Of a stretch of DNA of 64,000 bases, positions 8,189 to 15,517 are shown piece by piece. Below the pieces are notes generated by a model, which made no database searches, had not been told where the DNA came from, and saw only the letters and a program-made list of their open reading frames with translations. Made by a program: the position numbers and the translations under genes. The first letter of the stretch is position 1. Each line of letters opens with the position of its first letter. This DNA is from Planctomycetia bacterium (GTDB taxonomy: Bacteria; Planctomycetota; Planctomycetia; Pirellulales; Thermoguttaceae): contig JAUNSU010000001.1 in NCBI GenBank assembly GCA_030539035.1, positions 24,641-88,640 on the forward strand, in the 5' to 3' direction.

Positions 8189-9118
8189 TCAGAGTAATCC
8201 AAGTTTGTGCATTCGGGCGCGAAGGGTATTGGGGTGAATCGCCAACAATTGCGCCGCGCCCTGATCGCCGTCGATCCTGCCATGGGATTTTTCAAGCGCT
8301 TTGCGAATGTGATCTCTCATCGCATCGTCCAATGTCGGAAAAGAATCGTCTTCCTTTTCTTTCGTTGACGGAATGATCGGCGATTCTTCCGAATCTTCCG
8401 CGGATTCCTCCGAAAGCGCTTCCGAAATCGCAAGCCGCTGGCCCCGTCCTGAAAGAAGTGCGCGGTAAAGGACTCTGTTCAGCTGTTCATGATTTTCCGG
8501 CCAATCGAAATCACACAGAATTCGATATTCATTTTTCGTGAGAGGGAGAACCGGAAGAGCCAAGAGCTCCGCGTTGCAAGCAAGATACCGGTCGATCAGA
8601 CGCGGAAGCTCCAAAGGACGATCTTTCAATGAAGGAATCCGAATCGGCCAGGAGAGTATTTCATGCTCGAAAACAGACAGATCTTCGGCTAAAGAGGATT
8701 CGATCGGATTGCGAAAGGAAATAATAAACCGAATGTCCGTATTTTCTTTTGTACTCAAATAAGGAAGAATTCCGGTTTTCAGCCCATCAGATAAAAGATC
8801 TGCGTTTTCAAGGAACAGAGTTCCTCCCCAAGTTTGCCGCAATCGGCCGGGAAGATGATCTGTTCCTGGATCTCCGAAAAGAAGAGACCGGCAGTCCTGA
8901 TCCGAATAAAGAGAACAATCGAATCGATGATAAGGGAAAAGTTTGCGGCAGGACCGATCATGAATGATTCGGGCAATTCCGTTTTTATCCGTTCCCGGCG
9001 CTCCGATCAGGAACACCGGAACATCGGATGATGCGGCAATTCGAATTCGGGAACGAACCGAATTACCGCAAAAAGAATACGATCCCTTATTATCGGGAGG
9101 CAAGAACGGATTTTTCAT
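8189..9118 (-). CDS. Degenerate sigma-54-activator-like AAA+ protein with Fis-type HTH
   Basis: The 309-residue protein resembles the AAA+ core plus C-terminal Fis-type helix-turn-helix of bacterial enhancer-binding proteins, with no N-terminal sensory domain. Key sites are damaged. The Walker A region reads GAPGTDKN (residues 39-46) instead of GxxGxGK[ST]. The Walker B region reads GGTLFLENADLL instead of GGTLFLDE. The GAFTGA loop that contacts sigma-54 is absent between LLFGDPG and the Walker B strand. It is therefore unlikely to hydrolyse ATP or activate sigma-54 polymerase; a DNA-binding regulator of the adjacent rhamnose gene is the simplest inference. The start chosen is ATG at 9118 inside the end of rhaA (29-bp overlap). 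A further upstream frame exists but only reads antiparallel to nothing conserved. The HTH (AAQLLAIHPNTLRARMHKLGL) is well preserved. Confidence 0.7.
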   Translation of the reverse strand: MKNPFLPPDNKGSYSFCGNSVRSRIRIAASSDVPVFLIGAPGTDKNGIARIIHDRSCRKLFPYHRFDCSLYSDQDCRSLLFGDPGTDHLPGRLRQTWGGTLFLENADLLSDGLKTGILPYLSTKENTDIRFIISFRNPIESSLAEDLSVFEHEILSWPIRIPSLKDRPLELPRLIDRYLACNAELLALPVLPLTKNEYRILCDFDWPENHEQLNRVLYRALLSGRGQRLAISEALSEESAEDSEESPIIPSTKEKEDDSFPTLDDAMRDHIRKALEKSHGRIDGDQGAAQLLAIHPNTLRARMHKLGLL

Positions 9119-10343
9119 ATTCTTTGACCTTTTCGATCCACTTTTCCCCGATCGGAACATTGTTTTCGGAACAGTAGTAGTCCCATACGGAGGAGATCGG
9201 CATTGATCGCAGTTCTTCAAGCATTGCGAGCCGTCGGGAATAGTCCCCTTCTTTTTCCCATTGACGCATTTGGGCAAGCGGTTCCAGAAGGGCCATCAGA
9301 AGACTGCGGAGCATCGCACGGGTCCCAATTGTCCAAGCAGCGATTCGATTGATCGTTGCGTCGAAATAATCGAGTCCGATATGGACCCGATTCAGGAGAT
9401 TATTGCGGACCAGTTCTTCCGCGATCGCCTTGAGCTCATCGTTCCAGATCACGACATGATCGCTGTCCCAGCGAACGCCCCGGCTTACATGAAGAAGCAT
9501 TTCTTTTACATAGAGAGAAATACTGGAGAGTTTATCGGAAATCGTTTCTGTCGGATGAAAATGTCCGGAGTCCAGGCAGAGCAGTTTATCGTTTTTCATC
9601 GCGTATCCCATAAAGAATTCATGGCTTCCGACGACATAGCTTTCGCTGCCGATTCCGAACAGTTTGCTTTCGACCGCGTCGAGGACGTGCTTATAATTTC
9701 CTTCTGCGAAGATTTCATCCAGGGACTGTTCCATTCTTTTTCGAGGGGCAAGGCGATCGACGGGAATATCTTTATATCCGTCGGGCATCCAGAAGTTGAT
9801 CACGGCGGGCGATCCGAGCTGTTTGCCCATCGCTTCCGCGATTTTTCGGCAGCAGATCCCATGCTGAACCCAGAACTTGCGGATCTTGCTGTCCGCCGAG
9901 GAAAGTGTAAAGCCGGCGTTGGCTTTGGGATGAGAGAAATAGGTCGGATTAAAATCGAGTCCGAGTTTATTGCTTTTTGCCCAATCGATCCACCCTTGGA
10001 AATGGGCCGGTTCGATTTCGTCCCGATCGACTTTTTTGCCATTATTTTCGAGATAAATGGCGTGAAGATTGAATCGATGTTTTCCGGGGATCAGGGAAAA
10101 AGCCAACTCCGCGTCTTTACGAAGTTCGGCGACAGTTCGCGCCTTGCCGGGATAATTTCCCGTTGCGAGGATTCCGCCTCCTTGAAGCCCGTCTCCCGAC
10201 TCAAAACCGCCGACATCGTCTCCTTGCCAGCAGTGAAGAGAGATCTTGATTGTCGCGAGCTTTTTCAGCGCTTTATTTACATCGACGCCGATTTCCGCAT
10301 ACCGTTCACAAGCCATCTGATAATTTTGGGCAATTTTATCCAT
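9090..10343 (-). CDS. rhaA: L-rhamnose isomerase
   Basis: The 417-residue product matches RhaA across its length (E. coli RhaA is 419 residues). It begins AQNYQMACERYAEIGVD, followed by ISLHCWQGDDVGGFE, and carries the metal-site segments around LCLDSGHFHPTE, WDSDHVV and HIGLDYFDATINR. The enzyme interconverts L-rhamnose and L-rhamnulose in the cytoplasm with Mn/Zn. ATG at 10343 is preferred over a TTG 15 bp upstream because GGAAAGG lies at the right distance. No rhamnulokinase or aldolase gene is in the window. The downstream gene overlaps its end and likely forms an operon with it. A palindromic operator-like site lies ~100 bp upstream. Confidence 0.95.
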   Translation of the reverse strand: MDKIAQNYQMACERYAEIGVDVNKALKKLATIKISLHCWQGDDVGGFESGDGLQGGGILATGNYPGKARTVAELRKDAELAFSLIPGKHRFNLHAIYLENNGKKVDRDEIEPAHFQGWIDWAKSNKLGLDFNPTYFSHPKANAGFTLSSADSKIRKFWVQHGICCRKIAEAMGKQLGSPAVINFWMPDGYKDIPVDRLAPRKRMEQSLDEIFAEGNYKHVLDAVESKLFGIGSESYVVGSHEFFMGYAMKNDKLLCLDSGHFHPTETISDKLSSISLYVKEMLLHVSRGVRWDSDHVVIWNDELKAIAEELVRNNLLNRVHIGLDYFDATINRIAAWTIGTRAMLRSLLMALLEPLAQMRQWEKEGDYSRRLAMLEELRSMPISSVWDYYCSENNVPIGEKWIEKVKEYEKSVLASR

Positions 10344-10438
10344 TTTCAGCCTTTCCAAAGAAATTATTAAACATTATAATCGAAATAACCGATATATACC
10401 GAGAAGGAACGATTCCTTACATGATTCAAATATTAAAA

Positions 10439-10462
10439 TGTGTAAACAAGGTAATTTACACA
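10439..10462. promoter_or_regulatory. Perfect inverted repeat, candidate operator between rhaA and lipoprotein gene
   Basis: TGTGTAAA at 10439-10446 and TTTACACA at 10455-10462 are perfect 8-bp arms around an 8-bp spacer. The site lies in the divergent region between rhaA (start 10343, leftward) and the small lipoprotein gene (start 10521, rightward). The spacing suits a dimeric repressor or activator, possibly sensing rhamnose (inference). Confidence 0.5.
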
Positions 10463-10520
10463 AGATATAAAATCGAATGATTTCTATCATTCTTTATATT
10501 GTACACGGAAGTGAATAAAA

Positions 10521-10673
10521 ATGGAATACCTCAAAATGAAATGGATGTCAATATTCTTGGTTGTGATCATGATTTTTTCCTGTTTTGCGTTTACAGGTTG
10601 CCAATCGACTCAATCCAAAAAGAAGAACGACATGACCGTTGCTGATTTTTTGAGCCAGGAAAAACCTCGCTGA
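10521..10673 (+). CDS. Small 50-residue lipoprotein
   Basis: A 50-codon frame runs from ATG 10521 to TGA 10671-10673. It has a positively charged start (MEYLKMKW), a hydrophobic stretch (SIFLVVIMIFSCFAF) and a lipobox-like FTGC at residues 24-27, followed by a polar tail rich in K, S and Q ending TVADFLSQEKPR. That is the plan of a lipid-anchored exported peptide. A strong terminator hairpin follows at once, which supports a real transcription unit. I do not recognise a function. It could share regulation with divergent rhaA through the palindrome at 10439-10462. Confidence 0.6.
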   Translation: MEYLKMKWMSIFLVVIMIFSCFAFTGCQSTQSKKKNDMTVADFLSQEKPR

Positions 10674-10697
10674 AAAAGAATGCGGGAATATAAGAAT

Positions 10698-10740
10698 AAA
10701 AAAAGAGAGTTCCTTTTGCGAAAGGGAGCTCTCTTTTTTT
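10698..10740. terminator. Bidirectional intrinsic terminator
   Basis: A long hairpin (AAAGAGAG...CTCTCTTT with an inner TTCCTTT/AAAGGGA stem and a TGCG loop) is flanked by A-runs on the left and a T-run on the right. It can stop the small lipoprotein transcript on + and the metK transcript (ending at 10778) on -. Confidence 0.85.
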
Positions 10741-10777
10741 GCATCTGCATTATAAACGGGAAATGGGATAAAAAGGA

Positions 10778-11929
10778 TCAGAAGGCTTTTTTGAGTTCTT
10801 CCGCCTTATCGGTTTTTTCCCAAGTGAATTCGGGTTCGTTTCTTCCGAAATGGCCGCCGTAGGAGGTCTTTTCGAAGATCGGCTGCCGAAGCTGGAGGTA
10901 TTCAATAATTCCGCCGGGTGAAAGCGGAAAGATCTCCTGGATTACTTTGCTGAGTTTCTCTTCACAAACTTTACCTGTTCCGGCGAGATCGACCAGAACG
11001 CTGACCGGTTTTGCAACTCCAATCGCATAAGCGATCTGGATTTCGCAGGAGTCGGCCAATCCGGCGGCAACGACATTCTTGGCGACATACCGCGCCATAT
11101 AGGCCGCGCTTCGGTCGACTTTGGTCGGATCTTTTCCGGAAAAAGCGCCACCGCCGTGTCGAGCCCATCCGCCGTAAGTATCGACGATGATTTTACGTCC
11201 GGTCAAGCCGCAATCTCCATGGGGTCCGCCGACGATAAACTGACCGGTCGGATTGATGAAGTAATTGATCCCGTCTTTAGAAAGATCTTCAGGAAGACAG
11301 GGATTGATGATGTTCGGAATGGCCCATTCGGCGATTTTTTTCTGATCGACGGACGGATCATGCTGAGTGGAAAGAACAACGGAATCGATTCGAACCGGCT
11401 TGTTTCCCTCATATTCGACGGTTACCTGGCTCTTGCTGTCGGGTCGAAGCCAATTGACCTTCTCCGCAAAGCGGGCTTCGGTCAACTTGTTGGTGATTCT
11501 GTGGGCAAGGGCGATCGGAAGCGGCATGTATTCCTCGGTCTGATTGCAGGCGAATCCGAAAACAAGGCCTTGATCTCCCGCGCCGATATCCTTGGTTGGT
11601 GTTGCGTTGACGCCCATCGCGATATCAGGGCTTTGCCGGTCCAGGGAGACCATTACCGCACAAGTATCCGCGCAGATCCCCCATTGATCGTCGGTATATC
11701 CGACCCTTCGAATCGCATTTCGAACAAGAGTTTGATAGTCGAGACGGGCATTCGTTGTGATTTCGCCGGCAATAATGGCAACTCCAGTGGTTACCATGGT
11801 CTCACAGGCAACCCGACTCATCGGATCTTCTCTTAAACAACCATCCAAAACGGTATCGGAAATACGGTCCGCCAATTTGTCCGGATGGCCCATACTTACC
11901 GCTTCACTGGTGAAAAGTCTTTTTCCCAT
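10778..11929 (-). CDS. metK: S-adenosylmethionine synthetase
   Basis: The 383-residue protein matches MetK throughout: [20 protein letters not shown] at the N-terminus (ATP/methionine site), [14 protein letters not shown] in the centre, the P-loop-like [13 protein letters not shown] and [19 protein letters not shown]. It makes SAM from methionine and ATP in the cytoplasm. The start was set at ATG 11929 (MGKRLFTSE), with AGAGGAG upstream. A longer frame to 11998 adds a basic stretch absent from MetK proteins. It is a single gene ending at a strong terminator. No SAM riboswitch is apparent in the 300 bp upstream. Confidence 0.97.
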   Translation of the reverse strand: MGKRLFTSEAVSMGHPDKLADRISDTVLDGCLREDPMSRVACETMVTTGVAIIAGEITTNARLDYQTLVRNAIRRVGYTDDQWGICADTCAVMVSLDRQSPDIAMGVNATPTKDIGAGDQGLVFGFACNQTEEYMPLPIALAHRITNKLTEARFAEKVNWLRPDSKSQVTVEYEGNKPVRIDSVVLSTQHDPSVDQKKIAEWAIPNIINPCLPEDLSKDGINYFINPTGQFIVGGPHGDCGLTGRKIIVDTYGGWARHGGGAFSGKDPTKVDRSAAYMARYVAKNVVAAGLADSCEIQIAYAIGVAKPVSVLVDLAGTGKVCEEKLSKVIQEIFPLSPGGIIEYLQLRQPIFEKTSYGGHFGRNEPEFTWEKTDKAEELKKAF

Positions 11930-12126
11930 CTTTTTCAAGCTCCTCTTGCGTCTTTCCAGGGAGTCAAATTTCCCTTTAAATGAATCCGTTTCCCGCATTT
12001 TTCCTTATCATAAAATGAAAGAAAAGGCGAGAGTACTCCATAAAAGATTTATCGTACATCGGAAGACGATTTCCGGCAAGAGGAGTTTCCCGATTTTTTC
12101 TCCTTTTTTACGAAATTCGAGTCAAA

Positions 12127-12193
12127 ATGGCAGAAAAGTACTATTAAATGGCAAAATAATACTATAGACAATCGAAATACTTTTGAGTATATT
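12127..12193 (+). promoter_or_regulatory. Promoter with two 21-bp-spaced direct repeats upstream of the HzsA-related gene
   Basis: TAGACA (12165-12170), 17 bp, TATATT (12188-12193) form a sigma70-like promoter ~45 bp upstream of the ATG at 12237. Two copies of ATGGCA-N6-TACTAT start at 12127 and 12148, exactly 21 bp (two helical turns) apart. The second copy abuts the -35 box. That geometry suits an activator or repressor bound on one face of the DNA (inference). Confidence 0.5.
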
Positions 12194-12236
12194 ATATTTT
12201 GTAAACTTAAACACACGATCATAAGGGGAGATAAAA

Positions 12237-15200
12237 ATGAAAAACCGCTGGATTGTCCTGTTGGCTTCAGTTCTTTTTGCGAATTTGTCCGTTTTTGCCT
12301 GCGCGGAAGAGGGGGAATTGATCCCGAAATCCGTTTGGACAGATCAGGAAACCGCGGTTGCGAAGAAGATCTCCTATGGAGTGAACAGTATGATCGATGA
12401 GGATCCGGATACGTTCGCTTCCTTTTTCGACAGTACGCGGACCGGATCGGATCCGAAGGCGGTTCCGGCAAACGGAAATTTCCCGATCACAACGGAATTC
12501 GTTCTGGATCTTGGTCTAAAAGCGAAAATCGTCGGAGTCCGATTCCAGTCCCGTAATGCCTGGATTACGACTTCGGTGAAAAATGTGAGCGTTTATTCCT
12601 GCGATGATCCGAAAGGAAAGACGAATGTTAAGCCGCTTCTCGAAAATGAAGAACTTTTGCCGACCAACAGTTCTTTTTCAGCTTATGTTCTTTGGAAAGA
12701 GCCGGTATCGGTTCAATATCTGCTCGTAAAGGTCAATGATGCGTATCAGAATCGGAATCGTCGGGTCGATTTTCCTGTTCTTCGGATCTTTCAGGCACAA
12801 ATCGCGGAGATCCGATGTTTAACGCAGCAGCCCTCCGATCCGTGTAAAAAGAATCCCGCAAATGTTGCTTATCCGCTTCCGCGATTGCATAAAGACTGGA
12901 TGATGCAGGATCACGGACCGGATGTATCGTCCTGTTTCCGGTCGGGAACAGACGCGAAAATCGAGCAGGCAATGGTTGCTAAGGTTCTTTCGGAAATCGG
13001 AAAATCCTCCGATATTTCCGCGTTCAAAAAGATCGAAGACGATCTTGTAAAAGAAAAGTGCCCGGGTTCAGATCCGCGATGGCGCGATCTCTATTTCAAA
13101 GCGTGTGAAAAGCGCCGCAATCTTCGACTGGAATTTCTGCGGGAAGAAACGGACCGGATCGTTTATACAAAGCATTATGTATTCGGCGGAACGGAAGGAT
13201 TGACCGGAATGCCGCAGGGATCCGATGAACAGCATATCGACTTGACTTCGGAACGGCGGCATGGATCCCAGCTTTGCATGATCACGCTGAACGACGATGG
13301 ATCGCTCAAGCACGAGGTTCTGATCGAAAAGCCGGAAGGGGTTATTCGGGATCCGTCTCTCTCTTTTGATGCCAAAAAGCTCCTTTTCTCCATGAGAGAC
13401 AATTTCACGAAAGACGATTATCATATCTATGAAATGGATCTTGCCAACCGATCTGTTCGAAAGATCACGTCCAATCCGGTCGTGAACGGAAAAGAGTATC
13501 CTTGTGTTGATATGGAGCCCTGCTTTGCGCCATCGGGCGATATTCTGTTTTCCTCAACACGGCATGTTCAGATCAATGATTGCTGGCCGAACGCAAATAC
13601 AAATATCTATACTTGCAAACCGGACGGATCTTTTGTTCGCCGGCTGGGATACGATGAACTCGATGTCAATTTTCCGCAGATCCTTCATGATGGACGAGTC
13701 CTTTTTACCCGTTGGGAATACAGCGATCGGAACGCCTTCTTTCTTCATCCGCTTTGCACAATGAATCCGGACGGAACCACACAAACCGAGTATTGCGGAA
13801 ATAATTCCATGTTCCCGTCTTCTTACATTCAGGCGCGGCCGATTCCCGACTCGACAAAGCTGATCGCAACGATCAGCGGACATCATGTTCTTCATAAAGG
13901 GAAGATGGCTCTGATTGACCGTTCGCTTGGAACCCAGGATGGGAAGAACATCGAATTTGTCGCCGGATCTTCTCCGGACGGGACGCCCGGCCGACTGCGG
14001 TCCTCAATTAAAACGACAGGTGTTCACGATTCTTCCGTCGACTTTTTCGGACAGAAAGGGCCTCAATACCAGTATCCTTTTGCCCTCGATGAAGATCATT
14101 ATCTGCTCGCATATTGTCCCGAAGGCTGGTTGTATGATTACGGTCCGTTCTGTCCGCCGTTCGGAATTTACTTCATGTCCGCGGCGGGAGAACGCGAACT
14201 TTTGGCTTTCGATTGGCTGATCTCCAGCGGACAGCCGGTTCCGATTATCGAAAGGGAAGTTCCTCCTGTCCGGCCTTCCTCGATCGACTTTACAAAGAAT
14301 ACAGGTGTATTTGATATTCAGGACATATATATCGGGCCGGGTCTGAAGGGAATTAAACGGGGAACCGTTAAAAAACTGCGTGTGGTCGCGCTGGAATACC
14401 GCGCCGGAAAAATGGGGAAGGGGACCAACGCCGGAGAAGTATCAAGCGGACTTGCTCAAACGCCAATCTCTTTCAACAACGGTTCCTGGGATGTTAAGCA
14501 TGTCTTGGGCGAAGTCAATGTTGAAGAGGACGGGAGCGTTGCCTTTGAAGTTCCTGCTCGAACTCCGGTCTATTTTCAGCTCCTCGACGAGAAAGGCTAT
14601 TGCGTTCAAACGATGCGCAGCTGGGCAACCTTGCAGGGCGGAGAGCATTTCTCCTGTCTGGGGTGCCATGAGGACAAACTTGATACGCAAATGATGACCC
14701 AGGGGCGATCCGCGTCCATTGCGATGCAGCATCCGGCGCAAAAATTACGTCCGATCGGCGTGAAAAAACATCCGTTCATGGAGCGTTTGGAAAAAGAGAA
14801 TTGTCTGGATTCCGTGGAGGCTTATCTCGGAGTCAACGCGCCTCCTGTCAATGCGGATCCTTACGCACAAGTTGCCGGATTCAGCTATCGGCAGGAGATC
14901 CAGCCGATTTTGGACAAGCATTGTGTCAGCTGCCATCAGGGCGATACGAAAAACGCGGATCCGAAAAAACGTTCCTCTCTCGATCTGCGGGGAACCTTGA
15001 TCCCAGTCGATCATCTGAAAGTGAGCTGGGATGATGATTATAAACGCCTGTTCTCCCAATCGTATCTGAATCTTACCAATCAGGGAAGAAATAAAGGAGG
15101 CAAATGGATCCAGTTTCTTGAAGTTCGAAGCCGATCCGACATTTTGCCGCCTTATCACACAGGATCCAGTAAAAGTGCGCTGATGAAGTACCTGGAACCG

Positions 15201-15407
15201 GATCATTACGGTGTTCAGGTGTCCGATTCCGAAAAACGGACGATCGCCTGCTGGATCGATATTCTGATCCCTTATTGCGGATCGTATGTTGAAGCGAATA
15301 CCTGGACCGATCAGGAAAAAGAGGAATATCTCTATTATGTCAAAAAACGAAGAGATATCGCGGATCTGGAGCGGCAAACGATCCGGGAATCGCTTAAGAA
15401 GAAATAG
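12237..15407 (+). CDS. HzsA-related secreted protein with beta-propeller and two heme c motifs
   Basis: The 1056-residue protein has a signal peptide (MKNRWIVLLASVLFANLSVFA), a discoidin-like beta-sandwich (~35-185), a TolB/WD40-like propeller (~300-560, repeats such as DPSLSFDAKKLLFS and EPCFAPSGDILFSS), a middle region like that of the hydrazine synthase alpha family, and two CXXCH heme c sites at C807-H811 (CLGCH) and C896-H900 (CVSCH). The second is followed by features of planctomycete cytochrome c domains. True HzsA serves anammox bacteria. This protein has an extra discoidin domain and no hzsB/C neighbours, so hydrazine synthesis is not claimed. An exported electron-transfer or carbohydrate-oxidising enzyme is more likely. 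It stands alone behind its own promoter. Confidence 0.75.
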   Translation: MKNRWIVLLASVLFANLSVFACAEEGELIPKSVWTDQETAVAKKISYGVNSMIDEDPDTFASFFDSTRTGSDPKAVPANGNFPITTEFVLDLGLKAKIVGVRFQSRNAWITTSVKNVSVYSCDDPKGKTNVKPLLENEELLPTNSSFSAYVLWKEPVSVQYLLVKVNDAYQNRNRRVDFPVLRIFQAQIAEIRCLTQQPSDPCKKNPANVAYPLPRLHKDWMMQDHGPDVSSCFRSGTDAKIEQAMVAKVLSEIGKSSDISAFKKIEDDLVKEKCPGSDPRWRDLYFKACEKRRNLRLEFLREETDRIVYTKHYVFGGTEGLTGMPQGSDEQHIDLTSERRHGSQLCMITLNDDGSLKHEVLIEKPEGVIRDPSLSFDAKKLLFSMRDNFTKDDYHIYEMDLANRSVRKITSNPVVNGKEYPCVDMEPCFAPSGDILFSSTRHVQINDCWPNANTNIYTCKPDGSFVRRLGYDELDVNFPQILHDGRVLFTRWEYSDRNAFFLHPLCTMNPDGTTQTEYCGNNSMFPSSYIQARPIPDSTKLIATISGHHVLHKGKMALIDRSLGTQDGKNIEFVAGSSPDGTPGRLRSSIKTTGVHDSSVDFFGQKGPQYQYPFALDEDHYLLAYCPEGWLYDYGPFCPPFGIYFMSAAGERELLAFDWLISSGQPVPIIEREVPPVRPSSIDFTKNTGVFDIQDIYIGPGLKGIKRGTVKKLRVVALEYRAGKMGKGTNAGEVSSGLAQTPISFNNGSWDVKHVLGEVNVEEDGSVAFEVPARTPVYFQLLDEKGYCVQTMRSWATLQGGEHFSCLGCHEDKLDTQMMTQGRSASIAMQHPAQKLRPIGVKKHPFMERLEKENCLDSVEAYLGVNAPPVNADPYAQVAGFSYRQEIQPILDKHCVSCHQGDTKNADPKKRSSLDLRGTLIPVDHLKVSWDDDYKRLFSQSYLNLTNQGRNKGGKWIQFLEVRSRSDILPPYHTGSSKSALMKYLEPDHYGVQVSDSEKRTIACWIDILIPYCGSYVEANTWTDQEKEEYLYYVKKRRDIADLERQTIRESLKKK

Positions 15408-15437
15408 CGTATCCGTTCCTTAGGGACAATGGAATAA

Positions 15438-15476
15438 TTCCCCTCTTCCGTTCGTTTGCGGTCGGAAGAAGGGGAA
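15438..15476. terminator. Hairpin between convergent HzsA-like and SecA-like genes
   Basis: TTCCCCTCTTCCG (15438-15450) pairs with CGGAAGAAGGGGAA (15463-15476) around a 12-nt loop with one bulge. It lies between two convergent gene ends. There is no T-run on either side, so it may act as a factor-assisted terminator or RNA-stabilising hairpin. Confidence 0.5.
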
Positions 15477-15517
15477 AGAGCGGAAGGCTCTGTTTCTTAT
15501 TTTTCCTCGAATTATTT

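Noticed and set aside
9261..10370. Long plus-strand frame antisense to rhaA
   Set aside because: It mirrors the rhamnose isomerase coding sequence and shows no domain or ribosome site of its own.
12237..15407. Calling the protein a hydrazine synthase subunit
   Set aside because: No anammox genes nearby and an added discoidin domain; only family relation is supported.
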